DNA from: Trueperaceae bacterium
GTDB taxonomy: Bacteria; Deinococcota; Deinococci; Deinococcales; Trueperaceae
NCBI GenBank assembly: GCA_003567075.1
Contig: PXAU01000337.1
Location: 1 to 12,752 of the forward strand
Length of the DNA: 12,752 nt
Direction: 5' to 3'
The translations under genes and the position numbers were made by a program. The notes beneath the pieces were generated by a model. It was not told the origin of the DNA. It saw only the letters and a program-made list of their open reading frames with translations, and did no database searches. Below are positions 4,333 to 11,238 of the stretch, piece by piece; the first letter of the stretch is position 1, and each line of letters begins with the position of its first letter.

Positions 4333-5907
4333 GTGACAGGACCGAGCGTGCTCCAGCGCCGCCCCGTCGAGGTCCCGAGCGGGGCAGCGAGCGACGCGGT
4401 GGCCGCGGCAGCAGCTGCGGAGCCCGCCTGCTTCACCGACCTGCACCTGGACCAGGTGGTCGCGACCATCACGGCCGGGCGCGAGGCGTACGAGTTGACG
4501 CCCTTCTTCCACGCGCCGCTCACCGATCCCGACGACGTCGCCTACCGCCACGAGGTGTTCTTCGATCTGGCCGACGACGCGCGCCGAACCGTGATCGCCG
4601 GCTTCGGCCGCGACATGCGACTGGTCCGCGAGCAGCGCGCCCGCGCCGCCGCGCTGCTCGATCCGCGCCAGGGCTGGCGGGTCTACCTCGATGCCGCGCT
4701 CACCTACTGCTCGGCGGTCTCGCGCCTGGCCAGCGGCCTCGCCGAACACCCCCCGGGCTCGCGGGCGCTTCGGGCCCTGGCGGCGTACGTGGACCGCTAC
4801 ACCAGCGGTGCGGCGTTCACGTCGCTCCAGACCGAGGCGATGCACATCGAAGGCGCGCTGGACGACGTGCGCTACGAGCTCACCGTGGAGCAGGACCGGG
4901 TGGTGGTTCGCCGAGCCAGCGAGGCACCCGACGACGGCGCCGCCATCGCGCGCACCTTCGCGCGCTTCAGCGGTGAGCGCTTCGGCGGCGAGCCCCGCCG
5001 CCGGCGCCGCGAGAGCCGTCGCGACGACCCGGCCGCGAACCAGATCGAGTCAGCCGTGCTCGAGCGCGTGGCACGCTTGTACCCCGACGCGTTCGGCGCG
5101 TTGGAGGCGTTCGCGGGGCACTACCAGACGTACCTCGATCCGGTCGTCGCGACCTTCGACCGCGAAGTCCAGTTCTACCTGACCACCCTCGAGTACGTGG
5201 CGCGCTTCGAGCGCGCGGGGCTGCCCTTCTGCTACCCGAGCGTGTCGGCCGACGACAAGGCGGTACGCGCACGCGACGCCTACGACGCCGCACTGGCCCA
5301 CGGCCTGCTGGCGGGCGGCGGGAGCGTGGTGTGCAACGACTTCGAGCTGCGCCCTCAGGAGCGCATCTTCGTGGTCACCGGCGCCAACCAGGGCGGCAAG
5401 ACGACCTTCGCACGGACCTTCGGCCAACTGCACTACCTGGCGGCGCTGGGGTGCCCGGTCCCTGCGCGTGAGGCGTCGCTCTACCTGTTCGATCAGGTGC
5501 TCACCCACTTCGAGCAGGAGGAGGACGTGCGCACGCTGCGAGGCAAGTTCCAGGACGAGCTGATGCGCATGCACGCGCTGCTCGAACACACCACCGACCG
5601 CTCGGTCGTGATTCTAAACGAGGCCCTCACCGCCACGACCTCGCACGACGCGGCCTTGGTCGGCCGGCAGGTGCTCTCGCGGCTGCTGGAGCAGGATGTG
5701 CTGGGCGTGTGGGTCACGTTCATCGACGAGCTGGCCGGGCTGGATCCGGCGGTGGTGAGCCTGGTGTGCGGCGTCGATCCAGAGGATCCCGCCCGGCGCA
5801 CCTTCGAGCTCCGGCGGCGTCCCGCCGACGGCCGCGCGCACGCGATCGCGATCGCCCGCGCGCATCAACTCACCTACGCCGAGCTGCGGCGCCGCTTGCG
5901 CTCGTGA
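4333..5907 (+). CDS. MutS-like ATPase domain protein, first of a coupled pair
   Basis: With the GTG start at 4333 the protein has 524 residues. It carries a helical, MutS lever/core-like N-terminal region, then a MutS_V-type ATPase domain. Landmarks: FTDLHLDQ (34-41), APLTDPDDVAYRHEV (61-75), an Arg-rich linker (about 221-230), P-loop TGANQGGKTTF (349-359, K356), HFEQEED (392-398) and GKFQDELMRM (404-413), and Walker B VVILNEAL (425-432). Odd residues: Walker B has Asn429-Glu430 where MutS has Asp-Glu, and the later Thr-His of MutS is Thr462-Phe463. No mismatch-recognition (Phe-x-Glu) or clamp domain is seen, so classical mismatch repair is unlikely. Four starts compete: TTG 4246, ATG 4288, ATG 4312 and GTG 4333. 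I prefer 4333 because GGAAGG lies 7 bases upstream and the sequence before it looks unlike the family. The stop overlaps the GTG of the second copy, so a heteromeric complex is likely. Confidence 0.85.
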   Translation: MTGPSVLQRRPVEVPSGAASDAVAAAAAAEPACFTDLHLDQVVATITAGREAYELTPFFHAPLTDPDDVAYRHEVFFDLADDARRTVIAGFGRDMRLVREQRARAAALLDPRQGWRVYLDAALTYCSAVSRLASGLAEHPPGSRALRALAAYVDRYTSGAAFTSLQTEAMHIEGALDDVRYELTVEQDRVVVRRASEAPDDGAAIARTFARFSGERFGGEPRRRRRESRRDDPAANQIESAVLERVARLYPDAFGALEAFAGHYQTYLDPVVATFDREVQFYLTTLEYVARFERAGLPFCYPSVSADDKAVRARDAYDAALAHGLLAGGGSVVCNDFELRPQERIFVVTGANQGGKTTFARTFGQLHYLAALGCPVPAREASLYLFDQVLTHFEQEEDVRTLRGKFQDELMRMHALLEHTTDRSVVILNEALTATTSHDAALVGRQVLSRLLEQDVLGVWVTFIDELAGLDPAVVSLVCGVDPEDPARRTFELRRRPADGRAHAIAIARAHQLTYAELRRRLRS

Positions 5908-7493
5908 GACCGCGGCTACTGCACCCGGATCGCGAGTTCGACACCCACGGTCGGCTCCCGCGGCAGGCTGCGACGCTCGTGCAGGACCTCGAGCTGAGCA
6001 CGCTCACCGCGGCCATGGCGAGGGGCGACAAGCGAATCGCCGACATCGCCCAGCGCGCCTTGCTCGCACCGCTCACGGACCTTGACGCCATCGCCTACCG
6101 CCAAGCGGTGGTGCGCGACTGCCTCGCGCACCCGAACGACGCGCGGGCGCTCTACGCTCTTGCGGTGGCAGCGATCGAGCGCGCGGAGCAGGCCTCGTGG
6201 GCCTTCATGCCGCGCAAACCGGCCTCGATCGTGCGACATGCGCGCGACGTGCTGCTGGCCTACCTGGAGTCGCTCCGGGCGCTGCGGCGCTTGGCCGACA
6301 GGCGCGGCGAGCACGTCGCCTCGGACGCGCTGCGCGTCTTCTTCGAGCTGATCCGGCGCGAGTTGGACGACGCTGCGCTGCGCGAGATGGAACGCCACCT
6401 GCGCGCACTGCGCTTCACGGCCGGGATTCGCGTCAGCGCAGGCCTGGGCCCCGCCAACAAAGCGCGCGACATCGTGCTGCACCACGGCAGGGCCCGGGCA
6501 CGCGTCTGGACCAGGCTGGAACGCTGGTGGCCACCGTTGCGGCGGCGCCGCGAGCCCGCCTTCAGCTACCAACTCGATCCCGCTGACGAGAACGGCGTGC
6601 GCGCCCTCGACGAGGTGCGCGACCGCATCCTGGAGGGCGTGTCGGTGACGCTCGCGCAAGCCAGCGAGCAGGTGGCTGGCTTCTTCCACGCGCTGCGCAG
6701 CGAGATGGCCTTCTACGTCGGCTGCCTCAACCTGGCCGAGCGTCTGGGCGAGCTCGGTGCCGCCACCTGTCTGCCCGAGCCTGTCGCCGACGCGCCCGGG
6801 CCGTGGCAGGCGCAGGGCCTCTACGACCCGTGCCTGGCGCTGAGCGCCGATCAGCCGCCGGTCGACAACGACGTCGCGCCACAGGCCGCCAGCCTGGTGA
6901 TCGTCACGGGGGCCAACCAGGGCGGCAAGACGACCTTCCTGCGCAGCGTGGGCCTGGCCCAGCTGATGCTGCAAGCGGGCATGGTGGTGGCGGCACGCTC
7001 GCTGCGCGCTGGCGCCTGCGCCGGCATCTTCACGCACTTCAAGCGCGAGGAGGACGCCTCCATGACGAGCGGCAAGCTCGACGAGGAACTGGCCCGCATG
7101 AGCGCCATCGTCGACGAGCTCAGACCGGGCTCGCTGCTGCTGCTGAACGAGTCGTTCGCCGCCACCAACGAGCGCGAGGGCTCGGAGATCGCACACCAGA
7201 TCGTCGACGCCGTCACCGAATCGGGTGTGCGCGTGTACTTCGTCACCCACCTGGACGACTTCGCGCGGCGACGCTACGAGCGCGACGCGGCCGGCACGCT
7301 CTTCTTGCGCGCCGAGCGGCGCCCGGACGGCGAGCGCACCTTCAAGCTCCGGCCCGGAGCGCCGGAGCGCACCAGCCACGGCATGGACCTGTACCGCGCC
7401 ATCTTCGGCGACGCGGACGATGGCGTGGGCGACGCGGAGGACGAGGCGGCGGGGCCCACGGCGGACGCGCACCCGCCGCACACGCCCACCTAG
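5904..7493 (+). CDS. MutS-like ATPase domain protein, second of a coupled pair
   Basis: This 529-residue paralogue of the preceding gene starts at GTG 5904 and shares 4 bases (GTGA) with its stop. The N-terminus RPRLLHPDREFD resembles known MutS-like homologues, supporting this start over longer in-frame readings that run back into the first gene. Motifs: LVQDLELSTLTAAMARGD (25-42), LTDLDAIAYRQ (57-67), P-loop TGANQGGKTTF (335-345, K342), GIFTHFKREED (374-384), GKLDEELARM (390-399), Walker B LLLLNESFAAT (411-421, Asn415 replacing Asp) and YFVTHLDDFA (445-454). The last keeps the Thr448-His449 pair that copy 1 lacks. The C-terminal 35 residues or so are acidic and probably disordered. It lacks MutS mismatch-binding and clamp domains. 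It may provide the competent ATPase site in a heterodimer with copy 1; the biological process is unknown to me. Confidence 0.87.
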   Translation: MRPRLLHPDREFDTHGRLPRQAATLVQDLELSTLTAAMARGDKRIADIAQRALLAPLTDLDAIAYRQAVVRDCLAHPNDARALYALAVAAIERAEQASWAFMPRKPASIVRHARDVLLAYLESLRALRRLADRRGEHVASDALRVFFELIRRELDDAALREMERHLRALRFTAGIRVSAGLGPANKARDIVLHHGRARARVWTRLERWWPPLRRRREPAFSYQLDPADENGVRALDEVRDRILEGVSVTLAQASEQVAGFFHALRSEMAFYVGCLNLAERLGELGAATCLPEPVADAPGPWQAQGLYDPCLALSADQPPVDNDVAPQAASLVIVTGANQGGKTTFLRSVGLAQLMLQAGMVVAARSLRAGACAGIFTHFKREEDASMTSGKLDEELARMSAIVDELRPGSLLLLNESFAATNEREGSEIAHQIVDAVTESGVRVYFVTHLDDFARRRYERDAAGTLFLRAERRPDGERTFKLRPGAPERTSHGMDLYRAIFGDADDGVGDAEDEAAGPTADAHPPHTPT

Positions 7494-7513
7494 CACCTCC
7501 CGTCGACGCTCGC

Positions 7514-7519
7514 TACGCT
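7514..7519 (+). promoter_or_regulatory. Candidate -10 element for a leaderless transporter mRNA
   Basis: TACGCT (context GCTACGCTGATGC) ends 5 bases before the transporter ATG at 7525, and no ribosome binding site lies between them. The spacing is what a leaderless transcript starting at the A of the ATG would need. Confidence 0.45.
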
Positions 7520-7524
7520 GATGC

Positions 7525-9291
7525 ATGGCCCCCGATGCGCTCCTCACGACCGGCGTGCTGGTGATCCTGCTGAGCGCCCTGGTCCTCACGCGCGTCAGCC
7601 CCGACGCACTGTTCCTGGCGGCCCTGACGGCGCTCTTACTCGGCGGGGTGCTGACCCCGGCGCAGGCCTTCGCCGGCTTCGCCAACGAGGGTGTGGTGAC
7701 GGTGGCGGTGCTCTACGTGGTCGTTGCCGGCCTGCGCGAGACGGGTGGGGTGCAGCACATCTCGCGCGTGCTGCTGGGGCGCCCTGGCGGTCTGGCAGTG
7801 GCGCAGCTGCGGCTCACGGCGCCGGGGGCGTTCTTCAGCGCCTTCCTCAACAACACGCCCATCGTCGCGATGCTCATCCCCGCCGTGCGGGACTGGGCCA
7901 AGACGCACGGCCTTCCGGTCTCGAAGCTGATGATGCCGCTCTCCTACGCCGCGATGCTGGGTGGCTTGTGCACGTTGGTGGGCACCAGCCCGACGCTGGT
8001 GGCGCACGGGCTGCTCATCGAGCGTCGCGGCAGCGGCCTCGGGTTCTTCGAGATCGCGTGGGTGGGTGTGCCGGTAGCCGTGATCGGGGTGGCTTTCATG
8101 ATCGGCACCTCACGTTGGTTGCTGCCCGCTGACCGCCCCAGGCCCGCGCCCTTCGGCGACCCACGCGAGTACACGGTCGAGATGACGGTCGACGGCAGCG
8201 GGCCGCTGGCAGGTGCCACGGTGGCAGACTCGCGGCTCGCCGACGAGAGCGGCCTGCAGCTGATCGAAGTGCATCGCGACGGCGAGGTCTACCCGGCCGT
8301 CGCGCCCACGCTACGCTTGCACGCCGGCGACCGCTTGGTGCTCGCCGGCGCGGTCGGTTCGGTGATCGACCTCCAGCGCCGACACGGCCTGACCCCGGCG
8401 ACGGATCAGGTGTTCAAGCTCGACGCGCCGCGCAGCGAGCGCACGCTGATCGAGGCGGTCGTGTCCGACAGCTCGCCGCTCGTCGGGCGCAGCATTCGCG
8501 AGGGCCGATTCCGTAGTCGCTACGACGCGGTGGTGGTCGCCGTGGCCCGCAACGGGGTACGCCTGGGCGGCCAGCTGCGCGACACGATCCTGCGGCCGGG
8601 CGACACGCTGCTGCTCGAGGCCACCCCGAGCTTCGCCGACCGGCACGCCCACAGCCGCGACTTCTTCCTGGTGAGCCCGCTGCCCGACACCCACCCGCTG
8701 CGCTTCGAGCGGGCCGCCCTGGCGCTCACCGTGCTCGCGGCGATGGTGACGCTGGCCGCCCTGGGTCTGCTGTCGATGCTGCAGGCTGCGCTGCTGGCCG
8801 CGTGCGCGTTGCTCGCCACAGGCTGCATGAGCGTCACCGCGGCGCGCAACAGCGTCAACTGGCCGGTGATCGTCGTCATCGCCAGCGCCATCGGGGTGGG
8901 TCAGGCGATGGAGACGACCGGCTTGGCGAGCGCGGTGGCGACGACGTTGGTGGGCCTCGCCGGCGACGACCCGCTCGCGAACCTCGTGGCGGTGTTCGCG
9001 CTGGCCGCCCTGTTCAGCCAGGTGATCACGAACAACGCCGCGGTCGTGCTGGTGTTCCCGGTGGGGGTCTCCGTCGCGGCGGGCTTGGGGGTCGACCCGA
9101 TGCCGTTCGTGATCGCCATCGTGGTGGCGGCGGCCGGCGCCGTCGCGACACCGATCGGCTACCAGACCAACTTGATGGTGTACGGACCGGGCGGCTACCG
9201 CTTCACGGACTTCCTGCGCGCGGGTCTGCCCCTGCTGGCCGTCACGGCGACCGTGGCGCTGCTCGTGATCCCGCGCGTCTGGCCCTTCTGA
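7525..9291 (+). CDS. SLC13/DASS-type transporter with two RCK_C (TrkA-C) domains
   Basis: This 588-residue membrane protein matches the sodium/sulfate-dicarboxylate (SLC13, ArsB/NhaD-like ion transporter) class in its bacterial form with a soluble insert. The N-terminal half has hydrophobic segments at about 7-22, 28-45, 56-70, 98-120 and 176-198, with the hairpin motifs FLNNTPIVAMLIP (107-119) and LGGLCTLVGTSPTLVA (145-160). Residues of about 213-370 hold two RCK_C modules; both end in the usual pattern, RLHAGDRLVLAG and ILRPGDTLLLEA. The C-terminal half repeats the topology, with FSQVITNNAAVVLVFPV (497-513) and ATPIGYQTNLMVYGPGGY (541-558) as the second substrate and cation signature. The likely role is inner-membrane uptake of sulfate or another anion, with RCK_C domains as possible regulators. 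The substrate is not readable from sequence. The gene starts 31 bases after the MutS-like pair but has its own promoter-like element. Confidence 0.88.
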   Translation: MAPDALLTTGVLVILLSALVLTRVSPDALFLAALTALLLGGVLTPAQAFAGFANEGVVTVAVLYVVVAGLRETGGVQHISRVLLGRPGGLAVAQLRLTAPGAFFSAFLNNTPIVAMLIPAVRDWAKTHGLPVSKLMMPLSYAAMLGGLCTLVGTSPTLVAHGLLIERRGSGLGFFEIAWVGVPVAVIGVAFMIGTSRWLLPADRPRPAPFGDPREYTVEMTVDGSGPLAGATVADSRLADESGLQLIEVHRDGEVYPAVAPTLRLHAGDRLVLAGAVGSVIDLQRRHGLTPATDQVFKLDAPRSERTLIEAVVSDSSPLVGRSIREGRFRSRYDAVVVAVARNGVRLGGQLRDTILRPGDTLLLEATPSFADRHAHSRDFFLVSPLPDTHPLRFERAALALTVLAAMVTLAALGLLSMLQAALLAACALLATGCMSVTAARNSVNWPVIVVIASAIGVGQAMETTGLASAVATTLVGLAGDDPLANLVAVFALAALFSQVITNNAAVVLVFPVGVSVAAGLGVDPMPFVIAIVVAAAGAVATPIGYQTNLMVYGPGGYRFTDFLRAGLPLLAVTATVALLVIPRVWPF

Positions 9292-9394
9292 GGCTCCCTT
9301 GGGCCATCCAAGCCCCGCGACGACACCTCCCTGAGACGGCCACGCGCACGACGCCAAAGAGCTTTCAGCATTCTTCGAAACTTCCCACATCTGG

Positions 9395-9400
9395 TATGCT
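9395..9400 (+). promoter_or_regulatory. Candidate -10 element for the patatin-GbsR operon
   Basis: TATGCT (context GGTATGCTGACGG) lies about 90 bases upstream of the patatin ATG at 9490. It sits at the edge of a locally AT-richer stretch (9357-9400), which is unusual for this DNA and typical of promoters. The rest of 9292-9489 shows only a weak 5-bp hairpin (CTTGG/CCAAG near 9298-9312) and no clear terminator. Confidence 0.42.
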
Positions 9401-9489
9401 GACGGCACCGAGCAGCCGCGGCACGGTGCCCATGGCCACCGCGGGACGTGCACAACCGCATCGACACGAGTCGCACAGGAAGGCCGAGC

Positions 9490-10497
9490 ATGCCGCAGCC
9501 CACCCCGCGAGAGCGCGAGCCAGCCCCGAGCGACACCCCTGCCGCCACCACCCGACCCCGGCGCCGTCGCTCGAGGCGCAGCCGGCGCCGCAGAGGACGG
9601 CCCTTCGCGCTCGTCCTGGCCGGTGGTGGCGCCCGCGGCGCAGCGCACATCGGCGTGCTGCGCGCACTCGAGCACCTCGGTCATCACCCCGCGGCCATCG
9701 TCGGCGTGTCGATGGGGGCCATCGTCGGCGCCACCTACGCGCTCAACCCGAACTGGTACCAGGTGCTCGTGCATCTCGATCGCGACCGCCTCCCCAGCGT
9801 CTTCGGCGGCGACCCCGAACACCCGATCGCGCGCCTGCGCAGGGTGCTCGAGTCAGGACGCGCGCTGCGCCACCTGCTGCTCCGCTGGGGCACCCTCACG
9901 GCCGCCGAGCCCGCCATCCGTGCACTGCTGGCCGAGTACACGCTGGGGCAAACCATCGAGGCGGCGCGCATCCCCTTCGCCGCCGTCGCCACCGACCTCA
10001 CCAGCGGCCGCAGGCACGTGATGACGCAGGGCAACGCCGCCGACGCGATCTATGCCAGCGGCGCGCTGGCCGGCATCCTGCCGCCGGCCCGCAGCGGCGA
10101 CGCGCTGCTGGCCGACGGCGCCTACGCCGACGTCGCCCCCATCGACGTCGCGCGCGACCTCGGCGGCGAGGTGGTCATCGCCGTCGACGCCAGCCAGCGA
10201 CTTCTGGCCGGGCCCCCGAGGAACGCCCTGCAGGCACTCTCTCGCGCCATGGAGATCGGCTTCGGGCAACAGGCCCAGACCCGCTTGCGAGAAGCCGACC
10301 TGGTCATACGCCCCGCCTACCCCTGCCCGGTCGACACCCTCGACTTCCGCCAACACCGCCGCTGCGTGGCGGCAGGCGTACGTGGCACGCTGCAACGCCG
10401 CCAGCACCTGCGCGCGCTGCTCGACACCGGCGAGCCTGCAACCGAGCGAACGTCCCGGCTCACCGACGGCGCGCCGGTCGAGCTGGAGGCCGGATGA
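9490..10497 (+). CDS. Patatin-like phospholipase (RssA/YchK-like)
   Basis: The 335-residue product is a patatin-family acyl hydrolase with a Ser-Asp catalytic dyad. Visible elements: the oxyanion loop LAGGGARGAAHIGVL (43-57); nucleophile elbow GVSMGA (72-77, Ser74); IPFAAVATDLTSG (161-173); and the DGAYADVAPI segment (209-218) with Asp209 of the DG dyad. The length and GAAHIGVLRALE pattern fit bacterial RssA-type proteins rather than secreted ExoU-like toxins. The first 37 residues are unusual: Pro-rich, then a dense Arg cluster (RRRRSRRSRRRR, 24-35), which could bind anionic membrane lipid or nucleic acid. The ATG at 9490 follows AGGAAGG and is preferred over GTG 9448. The gene overlaps the next one by ATGA, so a lipid-acting enzyme and a MarR-type regulator are made together. 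No signal peptide is seen, so it should be cytoplasmic. Confidence 0.9.
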   Translation: MPQPTPREREPAPSDTPAATTRPRRRRSRRSRRRRGRPFALVLAGGGARGAAHIGVLRALEHLGHHPAAIVGVSMGAIVGATYALNPNWYQVLVHLDRDRLPSVFGGDPEHPIARLRRVLESGRALRHLLLRWGTLTAAEPAIRALLAEYTLGQTIEAARIPFAAVATDLTSGRRHVMTQGNAADAIYASGALAGILPPARSGDALLADGAYADVAPIDVARDLGGEVVIAVDASQRLLAGPPRNALQALSRAMEIGFGQQAQTRLREADLVIRPAYPCPVDTLDFRQHRRCVAAGVRGTLQRRQHLRALLDTGEPATERTSRLTDGAPVELEAG

Positions 10498-10982
10498 GCC
10501 TGAGCGACGGCCGGTCCGAGCTGCTCCAGCGCTACGTCGAGGAGGTCGGCGTGGCGATGGAGGCGCTCGGCCTGCCGCGCATGTGGGGTCGCGTCTTCGG
10601 CGCCTTGCTCGTCGCCGACCCGCCCGAGCAGACGGCCGAGCAGCTCGCCGCCACCCTCCAGGCGAGCCGCGGTTCGATCAGCCAGGCGACGCGCTTCCTC
10701 GAGCAGTCGAGCCTCATCGAACGCGTCCGCCAACCTGGTGCGCGCAAGGACGCCTTCCGGAACCGGCCGGGGGCCTGGTCGGCACTGCTGCGGCGGCGGC
10801 TCGAGGGCATCGACGCCTTGGCGGCGCTGGCCGCGCGCGGCCTCGATCTGCTCGACCGCGCCGAGCCCGAGGTCCGCCGGGGCCTCCTCGAGATGCGCGA
10901 CTCGATGGCGTTCTTCGCGCGCGAGTACCCGCGCTTCCTGGCGCGCTGGGAGCGAGCGCGCGACGACGAGGCCGGCAGCTGA
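10494..10982 (+). CDS. GbsR/MarR family transcriptional regulator
   Basis: This 162-residue protein matches the GbsR-like branch of MarR winged-helix regulators, usually about 150-180 residues. Residues 8-42 (LLQRYVEEVGVAMEALGLPR then MWGRVFGALLVAD) are the typical GbsR N-terminal helices. The winged helix follows: PPEQTAEQLAATLQASRGSI (43-62) and SQATRFLEQSSLIERV (63-78), with the wing at RQPGARKDAFR (79-89). The long C-terminal helical part (95-155) is a dimerisation region. Family members often control osmoprotectant or envelope genes. The start ATG (10494) lies within the patatin stop (ATGA overlap), so it is translationally coupled and may regulate its own operon or the lipid chemistry of the patatin. 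No ligand-binding residue is identifiable. Confidence 0.87.
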   Translation: MSLSDGRSELLQRYVEEVGVAMEALGLPRMWGRVFGALLVADPPEQTAEQLAATLQASRGSISQATRFLEQSSLIERVRQPGARKDAFRNRPGAWSALLRRRLEGIDALAALAARGLDLLDRAEPEVRRGLLEMRDSMAFFAREYPRFLARWERARDDEAGS

Positions 10983-11072
10983 CGCCGCCAGTGCCGACGT
11001 GGCCGGGCACGCACCGACCCGAGCGAACCCGCACTGTGCCCTGCACCGCACGCTTCGGTACCCGCCGCGGCG

Positions 11073-11078
11073 TATCCT
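11073..11078 (+). promoter_or_regulatory. Promoter-like -10 element in the gap before the flavoprotein gene
   Basis: TATCCT (context CGTATCCTCAGG) lies 160 bases upstream of the ATG at 11239. It could be a second, distal promoter of the flavoprotein gene. No gene I can support begins just after it. The remainder of 10983-11190 shows no terminator or RNA that I can recognise. Confidence 0.3.
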
Positions 11079-11197
11079 CAGGCGCAGTGAGCAGGTGGCC
11101 GCGAGCGCAGCCGCCTGTCGCCTCGCGCTCGCCGTGCTCGGGCGTGACCTATGAACGCGACGGTTGCGGCGTCCCTACGCGAGGGCGCGCCGGGCCC

Positions 11198-11203
11198 TAT
11201 CCT
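11198..11203 (+). promoter_or_regulatory. Candidate -10 element for the flavoprotein gene
   Basis: TATCCT (context CCTATCCTCGACGC) is 35 bases upstream of the ATG at 11239. It gives a leader of about 29 bases that still contains the GAGGGA ribosome binding site. Confidence 0.42.
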
Positions 11204-11238
11204 CGACGCACGCGACGCTCACGCGAGGGACTTCAACC

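Noticed and set aside
4333..7493. Mismatch-repair operon or antiphage defence module
   Set aside because: No MutL, nuclease, recognition domain or defence partner is present; only the ATPase-domain similarity supports the MutS link.
5916..7685. Open frame of about 590 codons on the minus strand, antisense to the second MutS-like gene
   Set aside because: It mirrors a gene with clear conserved motifs on the other strand. Its translation is rich in Arg/Ala/Gly/His without any domain, a usual artefact of high-GC DNA.
8311..9822. Open frame of about 500 codons on the minus strand, antisense to the transporter and patatin genes
   Set aside because: Low-complexity Arg/Gly/Gln/His translation with no recognisable domain. 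It crosses two well-supported genes and their promoter region.
8802..10493. Plus-strand upstream extension of the GbsR-type reading frame over the transporter and patatin genes
   Set aside because: GbsR similarity starts only at 10494; the upstream part is an out-of-frame shadow of two genes.
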